DNA of 64,000 nt from Bog-473 sp963807775 (GTDB lineage: Bacteria; Actinomycetota; Acidimicrobiia; Acidimicrobiales; RAAP-2), in NCBI GenBank assembly GCA_963807775.1, contig CAWECY010000017.1, positions 248,001-312,000 on the forward strand, given 5' to 3'. The position numbers and the translations under genes were made by a program. The notes beneath the pieces were generated by a model that did no database searches, had not been told where the DNA came from, and saw only the letters and a program-made list of their open reading frames with translations. Below, one piece after another: positions 28,060 to 36,269 of this stretch; the first letter of the stretch is position 1; the number at the start of each line of letters is the position of its first letter.

Positions 28060-28085
28060 TCCTTACCTCAAGGAAGAAGTAAGGA
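28060..28085 (+). promoter_or_regulatory. inverted repeat upstream of the antitoxin gene
   Basis: TCCTTAC, 12 bases, GTAAGGA: perfect 7-bp arms ending 17 bases before the antitoxin ATG. Placement and symmetry suit the operator bound by a VapB/AbrB-type antitoxin for autoregulation; this is inference. Confidence 0.4.
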
Positions 28086-28102
28086 AACGCGGGAGCCGAC
28101 GA

Positions 28103-28352
28103 ATGGACGTGGCAGCCAAGGTGACATCCAAGGGTCAGGTGACCCTGCCCAAGTCCGTACGCGAGGCCCTGGGCATCAGCGAGGGCGACGCCGTTCTGTT
28201 CCGGGTGGAAGGTGGTCGCGCCGACTATGGCGCGGATCCCGGGCTTCTTGGAGTTGGCCGGCACGGTCTCAGTACCGGCGGCTCTGCGCAATGCCGCCTG
28301 GGACGACGTCGTCAACAAGAGCCGGTCGGCTCGGGCGACCCGCCACCGGTGA
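28103..28352 (+). CDS. AbrB/MazE-type (VapB) antitoxin, one frameshift
   Basis: The N-terminal swapped-hairpin AbrB DNA-binding motif is plain: 'AAKVTSKGQVTLPKSVREAL' followed by 'GISEGDAVLFRVEGGRA'. The second half continues in another frame as 'MARIPGFLELAGTVSVPAAL' and ends '...SARATRHR', which is the usual toxin-binding tail of this antitoxin type. One base too many or too few near 28225 separates the two. The stop overlaps the toxin GTG (GTGA), the classic toxin-antitoxin arrangement. Confidence 0.75.
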
Positions 28353-28749
28353 GCGCCTTCGTCGACACCAATGTGCTCGTGCGACACCTGACCGGAGATC
28401 CGCCGGCCATGGCGCGGCGCGCCACGACCTACCTACGCTCCGGCGGCGATCTGTTCCTGACCGACATGGTGGTGGCGGAGACCGTCTACGTCCTCGAGTC
28501 CGTGTACCGCGGCCGCGGGCACAAGTGGCCGACGCCATGCGGGCCCTGCTCGCACTCGACTCGGTCGTCTGCATCGACCAGCCCGTCCTCCTGCGTGCGC
28601 TCGAGATCTACGACGTCCATCGGCTCGATTTCGCTGAGGCCTACCTGGTCGCCTGCGCCGAGAGCACGGGCGTGAACCTGGTGGCGTCCTTCGATCGATC
28701 CATCGAGCGCGTCGGCACCGTGCGGCGGCTCGAACCCGGCAGCCTCTGA
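28349..28749 (+). CDS. PIN-domain (VapC-like) toxin, one frameshift
   Basis: N-terminus 'VSAFVDTNVLVRHLTGDPP' holds the first PIN acidic residue (VDTN); 'VVAETVYVLESVYR' gives the conserved Glu. At about 28515-28525 the frame changes, and the rest, 'VADAMRALLALDSVVC...DFAEAYLVACAESTG...FDRSIERV' (non-contiguous parts), supplies the remaining acidic residues (DFAEAYL, SFDRS). PIN toxins are Mg-dependent RNases acting on tRNA or other RNA. If the frameshift is real the toxin is dead and the locus a relic; if it is a base-call error the pair is complete. Confidence 0.75.
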
Positions 28750-28931
28750 TGTCGGCATTCGACCAGTCCCCGAGCGCTGCTGCCGAAGCGGCTGGGAACG
28801 AGGTCGTTCGGCCGCGTCCTGATGCCGTGGCCGAGGCCATCGCCCGCTCCGAAGTGCGCTTCCGCAATGCCGGAGCCTTCGAGCCAGTCGCACTGGTCAG
28901 GCGGGAGCGGGACCAGGACCATCGGACCTGA
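28749..28931 (+). CDS. possible 60-residue ORF after the toxin
   Basis: ATG 28749 overlaps the toxin stop (TGATG). The product has no recognised motif. Shortly downstream, at about 29001-29106, a short stretch reads 'VLVVSADAQLLSAGMAE', resembling the C-terminal end of a second PIN-type protein without a start. Both may be debris of an older toxin-antitoxin locus. Weak support. Confidence 0.25.
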   Translation: MSAFDQSPSAAAEAAGNEVVRPRPDAVAEAIARSEVRFRNAGAFEPVALVRRERDQDHRT

Positions 28932-29115
28932 CGACCGTCCCCGGTCGAGACCTCAGTGGTATGGGGGGTTTCCCTGAGACGGGAGATTCCCAGGCGGATG
29001 AAGCGCGGGCGTGCTGGTCGTCAGCGCTGACGCCCAGCTGCTGAGCGCCGGCATGGCCGAGACGCCCGTCGACGTGGTGCGACGACTCCGGCTGCCTCTC
29101 GCCTGACGGCCAGCT

Positions 29116-30291
29116 TCAAGCGCCGCTCCACCTCGACACGAGCCCGATCAACTCCCCCGCCACCCAGTAGTGCGCCGGCCGCCCCGGCCCCATCCCTGCA
29201 CCCGGGCCGACGTCGGCTTCGGGCCGGTAGCGCTGCACGATCCCGTGCCCGGCCAACACCACCAGCGCCGCCTGCCCGGCCCGCACCGACACGCCCAGGC
29301 GCCGCGCCACCAAGGCCGAGGAGACGACCGGGTGCTCGGGCAGCAGCTCGAGCACCCTTCGCGCCGCCGCGTCCTCGCGCACGCCGGCCAGGCGCGCCCG
29401 CCACGCGGCCACCAGGGCCTCCGAGCGGGCCACCAGGTCGGCCGCCGCCTCGCTCGAGCGCTGCAGCGCCGAGGCCAACCACTCGACCCACGGCTCCAGC
29501 TGGCCGAGCCGGAAGAGGGTCAGGCCGGCGAGATACCCGCCCGGGTCCCGTGCGATCAGCACGCTGACCGGTGGCGGCAGCGCCACGCCGAGGCGGTGCG
29601 CCAGCACCCAGCCGATGAGGATGCGGCCCACCCGCCCGTTGCCGTCGCCGAACGGGTGGATGGTCTCGAACTGCGCGTGCAGGACGGCGGCCTGGGTCAC
29701 CGGGTCGACGGCGTCGGTGTTGGCGAACGCCACGACGTCCTCCATCAACCCGCCCACCAGCTCGGCCGGCGGCGGCACGAGCGCGGCGTCCCGGGGCGAC
29801 GTGCCGCCCACCCACGACTGTTCGGTCCGCCACGCCCCCACCATGTGCTCGGGCAGCCCGCCGGCCACGCCCATGAGGCGGCGGTGCCACAGCAACAGGT
29901 CGTCGACCCGGAGCGGCCGGTCCGACCCGCCCAGCGCGTCGACCACCGCCCCCAGGTTGTCGGCCACGTAGGCCGCCACCGGGTCGGCGGCCGCCCGGCC
30001 CACCTCGGCCGCCGCCACGTCGACCAGCGGCGAGCGGATTCCCTCGATGAACGAGGACGCCACCCCCTCTGAGCGCAGCAGCAGCATGGCCACCGGCTCA
30101 AAGCGGGCCGGCCGGCTCCCCGCCGCCACGACTGCCGCCGCCGCCCGCTCGCTCAGCCGGGCCGCCCGGGGGCCCAATTCGAAGGGCTGCCCCGCCAGGG
30201 GCGCCGGCACCCAGGCCCGCAGCGCGGCGCCGTTCCAGACGATCGGCACCTCCCGCCCCCGGGCCATCCCGCCTTCGTTAAACCCGGCCAT
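29116..30291 (-). CDS. Fic family protein with N-terminal inhibitory helix and C-terminal winged helix
   Basis: The catalytic loop is 'HPFGDGNGRVGRILIGWVLA', an exact match to the Fic core HPFx(D/E)GNGRxxR, so AMP or another nucleotide transfer is expected. Upstream, 'SEGVASSFIEGIRSP' carries the S/TxxxE(G/N) inhibitory motif inside the N-terminal domain (class II Fic, self-inhibited in cis). Residues about 300-390 ('VVSSALVARRLGVSVRAGQA') form a winged helix, so the protein can probably bind DNA. Start ATG 30291 (MAGFNEGG) or ATG 30267 (MARGRE, with GAAGGCGGG just upstream). The promoter region is a perfect palindrome. Confidence 0.88.
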   Translation of the reverse strand: MAGFNEGGMARGREVPIVWNGAALRAWVPAPLAGQPFELGPRAARLSERAAAAVVAAGSRPARFEPVAMLLLRSEGVASSFIEGIRSPLVDVAAAEVGRAAADPVAAYVADNLGAVVDALGGSDRPLRVDDLLLWHRRLMGVAGGLPEHMVGAWRTEQSWVGGTSPRDAALVPPPAELVGGLMEDVVAFANTDAVDPVTQAAVLHAQFETIHPFGDGNGRVGRILIGWVLAHRLGVALPPPVSVLIARDPGGYLAGLTLFRLGQLEPWVEWLASALQRSSEAAADLVARSEALVAAWRARLAGVREDAAARRVLELLPEHPVVSSALVARRLGVSVRAGQAALVVLAGHGIVQRYRPEADVGPGAGMGPGRPAHYWVAGELIGLVSRWSGA

Positions 30292-30292
30292 T

Positions 30293-30320
30293 AACGAAGG
30301 ATAGTTCACTATCCTTCGTT
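30293..30320 (-). promoter_or_regulatory. perfect 12-4-12 palindrome at the fic promoter
   Basis: AACGAAGGATAG, TTCA, CTATCCTTCGTT: 28 bases, one base upstream of the first possible Fic start codon. A third copy of the half-site (AACGAAGG on the minus strand) lies at about 30272-30279 inside the gene start. Probably an operator, with the Fic winged helix a candidate autoregulator (inference); an RNA hairpin in the leader is the alternative. Confidence 0.65.
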
Positions 30321-30397
30321 TAACTGCTCCGGCTGCAGCAGGCCATCGGCCAGGCGCTCCGGACCGGCGTCGGCGCCCGGGTGCGAAGCTGGGGGCC

Positions 30398-30835
30398 ATG
30401 GCGACCATCCGAGGCCTCCAGGCGGCCGACTGGGAGGACTGGCGCGCCCTGTGGGACGGCTACCTGGCCTTCTACCGGGCCGACCTGTCCGAAGACACCA
30501 CCCTGGCCACCTTCGAGCGCCTGACCGCCGGCCAGGCGGGCCTGTTCGGGCTCTTCGCCCTGGACGAGTCCGGGCACGGCGTCGGGATGGCCAACTGCGT
30601 CGTGCACGCCTCGACCTGGTCCCGGCAGCCCAAGTGCTACCTGGAAGACCTCTTCGTAGTCCCGTCCGCCAGGGGCAGCGACGTCGGGCGTGCCCTGCTC
30701 CAGGCAGTCAAGGCGGCGGCGGTCGAGCGCGGCGCCCCTCAGGTCTACTGGCACACCCAGCAGTACAACGGGCGGGCCCGCTCGCTCTATGACGCGGTGG
30801 GACATCCCACCTCCTACGTCGTCTACGAGATGTAA
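30398..30835 (+). CDS. GNAT family N-acetyltransferase
   Basis: 145 residues, the standard single-domain length. Acetyl-CoA-binding motif A is 'YLEDLFVVPSARGSDVGRAL' (R/QxxGxG/A variant RGSDVG), followed by the motif B region 'VYWHTQQYNGRARSLYDAVG' with the conserved Asn and Tyr. The substrate is unknown, probably a small amine or antibiotic-like molecule. Divergent to fic, so the two promoters share the short region with the palindrome. Confidence 0.88.
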   Translation: MATIRGLQAADWEDWRALWDGYLAFYRADLSEDTTLATFERLTAGQAGLFGLFALDESGHGVGMANCVVHASTWSRQPKCYLEDLFVVPSARGSDVGRALLQAVKAAAVERGAPQVYWHTQQYNGRARSLYDAVGHPTSYVVYEM

Positions 30836-31080
30836 CCAGCTGTAACGCCAGCACGCCATCATTTACCTATGGAGAAGGAAGCACGGGTCGGCAGAAACAC
30901 GTCGCATATCTCCGCCAGGAAAGTCTGGCCTGATCGAGCGCTCAACGGGCTGAGAGACGAGTGGCGCTGAGCGTCATGGTTGGCGGCGTCGTGATCGCAG
31001 TTCTCGATGCCCGCCAACTGCCGGCTTTAGGTGCCGCGTGCCACCCGCGGCAGATTGCGCTCGACATCTAGCGTAGGGAG

Positions 31081-32046
31081 ATGGAACCCGCCCCCGAGCT
31101 CGCACTCTTGATGGAGCGGATGTACCGGACCTTCTCCACGTACGACTCCGAGACCTTCATCGACGGGGTGTCGCGCCAGCCCGGGGCGATGGTCATCGGC
31201 AGCGCCCCCGACGAGTGGTGGGAGGGCCCTGACGCCATCGCAGCCATGATCCAGGTGCAATTCTCCGAAATGCCGCCGGCCCACTTCGAGCCGGAGGAGA
31301 CGCTGGCCTGGAAGGAGGGGACGCTGGGCTGGGTCGCCAGCCGCGCCCTCATGGTGATCGAGGGCATGCCTTCGATCATGACGCGGTCGACATTGGTCCT
31401 GCGTGAGGAGGGTGCGCACTGGCGCATCGTGCACTGGCACCTGTCCATGCCCGTGGCCAACGAGGACTCCCTGGGGGTCGGACTCACGACCGCGGTGGAG
31501 GAGATCCTGGTCATGGTCCAGGACCAGCCACCTCCGACGATGGCGATGGCTCCCAGCGGCATGGTGACGATCATGTTCACCGACATCGAGGGGTCGACTG
31601 CCCTCATGGAGTCCCTGGGCGAGGACCGTTGGCTCGAGCTGCTCGAGTGGCACGACGCCACGGTGCGCCAGCAGACCGCACTCTTCGGCGGCACCGTCGT
31701 GAAGGGGCAGGGTGACGGGTTCATGCTCGCCTTTCCGGCCGCCGGCTCCGCCGCTGCGTGCGCGGCCGCGATCCAACGCGCCCTGAGCGCCGGGTGGACC
31801 GGGATCCCGGTGCCGGTCCGGGTCGGGCTGCACAGCGGGAACGCCAAGATCGAGGGTGGGGACTTCTTCGGGCGCACCGTCGTCATCGCCGCACGGATAT
31901 CCGCCGCCGCATCCGGCGGGGAGATCCTCGCCTCACAGATCGTCCAGGAGGACCTCGCCGGCGCCTTCCCGCTCGGTGAGGCACAGTCCCTGATCCTCAA
32001 GGGCCTCGACGGCCACCACTCGGTGTTGCCCATCCTCTGGCAGTAG
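31081..32046 (+). CDS. NTF2-like/SnoaL domain fused to a class III nucleotidyl cyclase domain
   Basis: Residues about 1-130 form a SnoaL/NTF2-like pocket ('WWEGPDAIAAMI', 'HWRIVHWHLSMPV'). Residues about 155-320 are a class III cyclase homology domain: metal site 'IMFTDIEGSTALMESLG', 'GGTVVKGQGDGFMLAF' (substrate-specifying Lys and second metal Asp), and 'FFGRTVVIAARIS' with the conserved Arg. In this last motif the usual transition-state Asn (V-N-x-A-x-R) is Val, so activity may be altered or lost. Soluble, no membrane segment. It would make or sense cyclic nucleotide in response to a small ligand in the NTF2 pocket (inference). Confidence 0.8.
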   Translation: MEPAPELALLMERMYRTFSTYDSETFIDGVSRQPGAMVIGSAPDEWWEGPDAIAAMIQVQFSEMPPAHFEPEETLAWKEGTLGWVASRALMVIEGMPSIMTRSTLVLREEGAHWRIVHWHLSMPVANEDSLGVGLTTAVEEILVMVQDQPPPTMAMAPSGMVTIMFTDIEGSTALMESLGEDRWLELLEWHDATVRQQTALFGGTVVKGQGDGFMLAFPAAGSAAACAAAIQRALSAGWTGIPVPVRVGLHSGNAKIEGGDFFGRTVVIAARISAAASGGEILASQIVQEDLAGAFPLGEAQSLILKGLDGHHSVLPILWQ

Positions 32047-32208
32047 GAGGACCGTCAAGGTTCCCCGACTCCCGGCCGACCGCGGGCTCGGGTCCCGTCT
32101 TGGCGCGGTCACACCCGTTCCCTAGGGTGGCGACCGTGACCCGCTCGAGCTGCGTGTGCCGCATCACGGCCTCGGCCCAGGACGGCCGGTAGGGTTCCGC
32201 CGAGTCCC

Positions 32209-33624
32209 ATGCCGCCACGCCGTCGCGCCGCGACTTCCACCTCCAACTTCGGTGTCGGCCGCCGCGAGTCGCACGTGGCCGACGCCTTCTACGCCCGCTT
32301 CGAGGCGCCCGAGCTGAGCGCGGACGAGCACGTGAACCCGCACCCTCCGGGCGTGTCGTGCATCTGTGGCGACGCCCGCCGGATGGAGGTGGTGCAGGAC
32401 GACTCGGTCGCCCTCGTCGTCACCTCGCCGCCGTACTTCGCCGGCAAGCAGTACGAGGAGGAGCTCGACCGCGAGGGCGTGCCGGGCTCCTACATCGAAT
32501 ACCTGGAGCTGCTGCGCGACGTGTTCGCCGAGTGCAAGCGCGTGCTCGAGCCGGGCGGGCGCATCGCCGTCAACGTGGCCAACCTCGGGCGCAAGCCGTA
32601 CCGCAGCCTGTCCGCCGACGTCATGGCCATCCTCCAGGACGACCTGCGCCTGCTGCCCCGCGGGGAGATCGTGTGGCAGAAGGGCGAGGGCGCCAGCGGC
32701 TCGTGCGCCTGGGGCTCGTTCCGCTCGGCCGCCAACCCGGTGCTGCGCGACGTGACCGAGCGCGTCGTCGTGGCGTCCAAGGGCCGCTTCGGCCGGGCCC
32801 GCAGCCCGAAGGACCGCCGCCGCGACGGCCTGCCCCACGAGAGCACCATCGCGGCCGACGACTTCATGAGCCTCACCCTCGACGTGTGGGACGTCCCGCC
32901 CGAGAGCGCGGTGCGCGTGCAGCATCCGGCACCCTTCCCCGTCGAGCTGCCGCAGCGGTTGATGGAGCTCTACACGTATCGCGGCGATCTCGTGCTCGAC
33001 CCGTTCTGCGGCTCGGGGTCGACGCTCGTCGCCGCCCGCCGCTGCGGACGCGACGCCGTGGGCTACGACCTCGACCCCGCCTATGTCGACCTGACCCAGG
33101 CCCGGCTGGCCGGCGAAGAAGCCGAGGCCACGCCCGACTCCTCCGACCCGCCCGTCGGGGCCGGCGGCGACGGCGCCTCGGCCGCCAACCTGGCCCAGGA
33201 CGCTCTCGAGGACGCGGGTTTCACCTCCATCCGATCCAACCAGCGCCTGCGCGGTCTGGGCCTTTCCGTGAGCTTCATCGCCACCGGCGCCGACGGGCGT
33301 AGCTGGTACTTCGACCTGGCCGGGTCGAACTCGGCCTATCGAGGCGGCATGGCCAAGTCCGAAACGGTCTGGCGCGCGCTGGGGCGGGCCCACGTCATGG
33401 CGGCCACGGGGGTCGGTCCGCTGGTCGTGCTGACCACGCAGTTGCCCCGGAGCGGCACCGAGTCCGACCGGGCCCTGCGCGCGCCGGGGCCGGGCGCCAT
33501 CTTCGACGCCGTCGATCTCCTCTCCCCCGCGGCCCGCCGGCGCCTGCGCCTGTACGCCGCCGGCCGCACCAGCCCGCTCGCCGGCTTCTGGTCCACGAGC
33601 GACCTCGCTCCGGGCGGCGTCTGA
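32209..33624 (+). CDS. class beta DNA methyltransferase with extra C-terminal domain
   Basis: Catalytic motif IV 'LVVTSPPYFAGKQYEEEL' comes before the AdoMet-binding motif I 'VLDPFCGSGSTLVAARRCGR', the beta-class order of N4-cytosine/N6-adenine methylases; TSPPY favours N4-cytosine. Residues about 325-470 are not part of the methylase. They include 'SWYFDLAGSNSAYRGGMAKSE' in part (FDLAGSNSAYRGGMAKSE) and 'TVWRALGRAHVMA', a layout like a nuclease-type alpha/beta domain but unproven. Followed after four bases by a small gene and then by a PD-(D/E)XK-like gene, which suggests a modification-restriction cassette. Confidence 0.85.
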   Translation: MPPRRRAATSTSNFGVGRRESHVADAFYARFEAPELSADEHVNPHPPGVSCICGDARRMEVVQDDSVALVVTSPPYFAGKQYEEELDREGVPGSYIEYLELLRDVFAECKRVLEPGGRIAVNVANLGRKPYRSLSADVMAILQDDLRLLPRGEIVWQKGEGASGSCAWGSFRSAANPVLRDVTERVVVASKGRFGRARSPKDRRRDGLPHESTIAADDFMSLTLDVWDVPPESAVRVQHPAPFPVELPQRLMELYTYRGDLVLDPFCGSGSTLVAARRCGRDAVGYDLDPAYVDLTQARLAGEEAEATPDSSDPPVGAGGDGASAANLAQDALEDAGFTSIRSNQRLRGLGLSVSFIATGADGRSWYFDLAGSNSAYRGGMAKSETVWRALGRAHVMAATGVGPLVVLTTQLPRSGTESDRALRAPGPGAIFDAVDLLSPAARRRLRLYAAGRTSPLAGFWSTSDLAPGGV

Positions 33625-33628
33625 GCCC

Positions 33629-33943
33629 GTGGGCGCGCTCGTGGCCTGCGCGGTCGTGCGCGACGACCCGCCCCGGGTCTTCGTGGCCGAGGACATGGAA
33701 ACGCTGCACTGGGTCCTGGCCTGCCAGCTGGTGGCCACCACACCCGGTGGCGAGCTGCCGCCGGGTGAGCGCGAATCGCTGCGCCAGGCGCTGCGCGACC
33801 AGCGCTGGGGTGATGCCGTGTTCGCCTTCATCGCCCGCACCGGCACGGCGGTCGACGTGTACGAGAGCACCGAACTGCATCTCGCCGCCGACGCGGCCGT
33901 GGGACCGCTCGAGCTCCAGCTCACGCCGCTCTTCAGCGACTGA
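33629..33943 (+). CDS. hypothetical protein of the methyltransferase cassette
   Basis: 104 residues, GTG start four bases after the methylase stop, so almost certainly co-translated. No recognised domain: it reads as a small alpha/beta protein ('GALVACAVVRDDPPRVFVAE', then helix-rich 'ERESLRQALRDQRWGDAVFAFIAR' in part) with an acidic C-terminus. Its constant place between methylase and nuclease-like gene would make it a candidate control or specificity subunit, but nothing in the sequence proves this. Confidence 0.6.
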   Translation: MGALVACAVVRDDPPRVFVAEDMETLHWVLACQLVATTPGGELPPGERESLRQALRDQRWGDAVFAFIARTGTAVDVYESTELHLAADAAVGPLELQLTPLFSD

Positions 33944-33989
33944 GCCGCCGTCCCGCTGGGCGCCAGGCCTGCCGTGGAAGGATGCCCCC

Positions 33990-35216
33990 ATGCCGAGCGA
34001 CCGCACCACGGTGACCGAGCTCGGCACGGCGCTCGGGATGCTCGGTGCGCCCGACGTGGACGCCGCCGTGCGCTCGCGCACGGCGGTCATGCACAGCATG
34101 TCGCCCGAGATCTGGGACCGGCTGTCCCAGCTGCGCGCCGGCGGCGCCTTCGACACCGAGTTCCACGCCGCCTGGGAGAACGGGAGGGCCTTCCTGGCCG
34201 CGGCCGACGGCCTGCGCGGGAGGCGGCCCAACGTCATTGAGTGGAAGGGCACCGGGCGAGCCCCTGGTGACGAGGCGGCGCCCATCGACCTCCGCATCGA
34301 CCACGTGTACCTCGTCAGCTGCAAATACCTGTCCAAGATCCTGTTCAACGTCTCCCCGTCGCACGTCTTCGCCGATCTGCTCGTCGGCGGCCAGACCCGC
34401 GGCGGCGGCCGGGTCGGGCGCGACGCTGTCTCGGGGGGTGACTGGTTCGCCGAGGTGGCTCCCGGCGAGCACCAGGCGCTCTATGCGTCCGTGCGTGACG
34501 CGGCGAGCGCGGCCGGACGAGTCGCGCTCGGCCCCACGACTGCGGGCTCGGGTCCCCGACCGGCGTACCGGCCGGGGCGCTCGCCGGTGGCGGCCGTGCT
34601 ACCAGGCCTGGAGGAGCCGGCAGAGGCGGTCGACGCCTCCGGCGCGGCCAAGGACCGCTCCGTCGTCGTCGCCGCGGGCGCGGCGCCGCCCCAGCTCCTG
34701 CACGACCTGCCAGAGCGCGCCGTCGAGCTGACGACGCCCCAACGTGAAGCCCTGGGCCAGTGGCTCCATTCGGGCTGGCCGGGTGAGGCGAAAGACCTGT
34801 ACGCGCGGTTGTCCGCGGCCGTGGCGTCGGCGTCGGCCACGCGCTGGGAAGCCGCCATGCAGGGTGCGGGCGGGCGGGGTGAGGCGATGCTCTGGCGGCT
34901 GCTGCGCATGGGGAGCGCGCCCTATTTCGTCCTCGGCTCGTCACAGGCGCGCTGGCTCCGCCTCCGCATCGCCACGTCCTGGGACTGGCGGCAGCAATTC
35001 CAGTTGGTGTCCATCTCCATGGAGGCCCAGCCGGGCGGACAGCCCCGGGTCATGTGGGCGGCATCGGTGCGCGACAGGGTCACACACGAGGTGCAGGAGA
35101 TCACGGGGCACATCGAGATCCGCTGGAGCCACGGGCGCTTCGCGGGGCCCCCGGAGGCGAAGGGCTACCTCGACACACCCCATCACCTCGTCGCGGGGTA
35201 TTACCCCTTGCGATGA
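33990..35216 (+). CDS. PD-(D/E)XK-like protein, candidate restriction endonuclease
   Basis: 408 residues; ATG 33990 has a strong ribosome site (GGAAGGA). The N-terminal third contains 'NVIEWKGTGRAPGDEA' and 'PIDLRIDHVYLVSCKYLSK': an acidic residue on a strand followed after some ten residues by S-x-K, the pattern of PD-(D/E)XK nucleases in which the Glu of E-x-K is replaced (S-x-K occurs in several type II enzymes). Next, 'DWFAEVAPGEHQALYASV' and a C-terminal beta-rich part ending 'HHLVAGYYPLR'. No family name can be given. Position behind a DNA methylase is the main support for a restriction role. Confidence 0.5.
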   Translation: MPSDRTTVTELGTALGMLGAPDVDAAVRSRTAVMHSMSPEIWDRLSQLRAGGAFDTEFHAAWENGRAFLAAADGLRGRRPNVIEWKGTGRAPGDEAAPIDLRIDHVYLVSCKYLSKILFNVSPSHVFADLLVGGQTRGGGRVGRDAVSGGDWFAEVAPGEHQALYASVRDAASAAGRVALGPTTAGSGPRPAYRPGRSPVAAVLPGLEEPAEAVDASGAAKDRSVVVAAGAAPPQLLHDLPERAVELTTPQREALGQWLHSGWPGEAKDLYARLSAAVASASATRWEAAMQGAGGRGEAMLWRLLRMGSAPYFVLGSSQARWLRLRIATSWDWRQQFQLVSISMEAQPGGQPRVMWAASVRDRVTHEVQEITGHIEIRWSHGRFAGPPEAKGYLDTPHHLVAGYYPLR

Positions 35217-35800
35217 GCGTCTTCGACGTCACCGCCTTCACGCCCCCGCTGCAGGTCCCCGAGCTGAGCTGTCCGCCGGTCCTCCTCCGCCCCTACCGCG
35301 TGTCCGACCTGGCTCTCGTACGCCAAGCCGCCGCCGACCCGTTCATCCCCTCCATCTCCTCGGTGCCCCGCCGCTACAGCGACGACTCGGGCCGGGCGTT
35401 CATCGAGCGCCAGCACGGGCGGGCGACCGAGGGAGACGGCTTCTCGTTCGTGATCTCCAATGAGGCCGATCCGACCGCCGGACTCGGCTCCATCGGGTTG
35501 TGGCTCCACGAGATCGACGCCGGGCGGGCCTCGGTCGGCTACTGGCTGCTCGAACACGCCCGCGGGCGGGGGCTGGCGGCGCACGCGTTGCGGGCGATCG
35601 TCGACTTCGGGCTCGGACAGCTCGCCATCCCGCGGCTGCACCTGTTCGTCGAACCATGGAACGTGGCGTCGGCCCGCACGGCGGAGGCGTCCGGCTTCAC
35701 GCGGGAGGCCACCCTCCGCGGGTGGGAGCGCGTCGACGGCGAGCAGCGCGACGCCGACTGCTACGTCCTGCTCCACGCCGAGTGGAACCCGAGCGGCTGA
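35213..35800 (+). CDS. RimJ/RimL-type GNAT acetyltransferase
   Basis: 195 residues. N-terminal 'VLLRPYRVSDLALVRQAAAD' is the typical start of the GNAT_3 (RimJ/RimL) group; 'VGYWLLEHARGRGLAAHALR' is motif A (RGRGLA) and 'RLHLFVEPWNVASARTAEAS' then 'GFTREATLRGW' is the diagnostic C-terminal block. It acetylates protein N-termini or small amines. ATG overlaps the previous stop (ATGA), yet it looks unrelated in function to the nuclease-like gene. Confidence 0.88.
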   Translation: MSVFDVTAFTPPLQVPELSCPPVLLRPYRVSDLALVRQAAADPFIPSISSVPRRYSDDSGRAFIERQHGRATEGDGFSFVISNEADPTAGLGSIGLWLHEIDAGRASVGYWLLEHARGRGLAAHALRAIVDFGLGQLAIPRLHLFVEPWNVASARTAEASGFTREATLRGWERVDGEQRDADCYVLLHAEWNPSG

Positions 35801-35852
35801 CCGGGGCGACGGGAGGGCGAGGCAGGCGAACGGCCTCTGCGAGACTGCCGGG

Positions 35853-36254
35853 GTGTTGCGGCGCGACCATCACGTCGAGGGCCTCACCGAGCGCATCGAC
35901 CGGATCATGGCCGCGGTGTTCGTCCCCGAGGAGGGGGCCCGCCTGACCCGGTTGGGCGAGGACCTCGCCCCGGGCTTCGTCTATGTGGGTCCCGACGGGG
36001 TGTTCGACGGTCCCGACGGGCTGAGCGAGGCCTTCGCCAGCTATCGCCACGAGGAGTGGTGGCACGCCTCACTGCGGCGCACCAGCCCGGTCGAGCTGCA
36101 CCACGGGTACTTCCGCTTCACCTGGGCCAGGGTGGAGCGCGGCGCGACCGCCATGGAAGGCTGGGCGTTCGGCTCGCTGGACTCGGCGGGGATGATCCAC
36201 CGGGTCGTCGTCTTCGAGGGCCTGGAGGTGGGCCGCTCCACCGGGGGCGACTGA
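35853..36254 (+). CDS. SnoaL/DUF4440-like NTF2-fold protein
   Basis: 133 residues from GTG 35853. 'VFVPEEGARLTRLGEDLAPG' in part, 'FVYVGPDGVFDGPDGLSEAF' and 'HGYFRFTWARVERGATAMEG' follow the NTF2-like fold of small enzymes and binding proteins, where the pocket is lined by the second segment. Closely followed by an enoyl-CoA hydratase gene (15 bases), so it may belong to the same acyl-CoA run. Start could also be ATG 35907. Confidence 0.65.
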   Translation: MLRRDHHVEGLTERIDRIMAAVFVPEEGARLTRLGEDLAPGFVYVGPDGVFDGPDGLSEAFASYRHEEWWHASLRRTSPVELHHGYFRFTWARVERGATAMEGWAFGSLDSAGMIHRVVVFEGLEVGRSTGGD

Positions 36255-36269
36255 GACAGGGAGGGAAAC

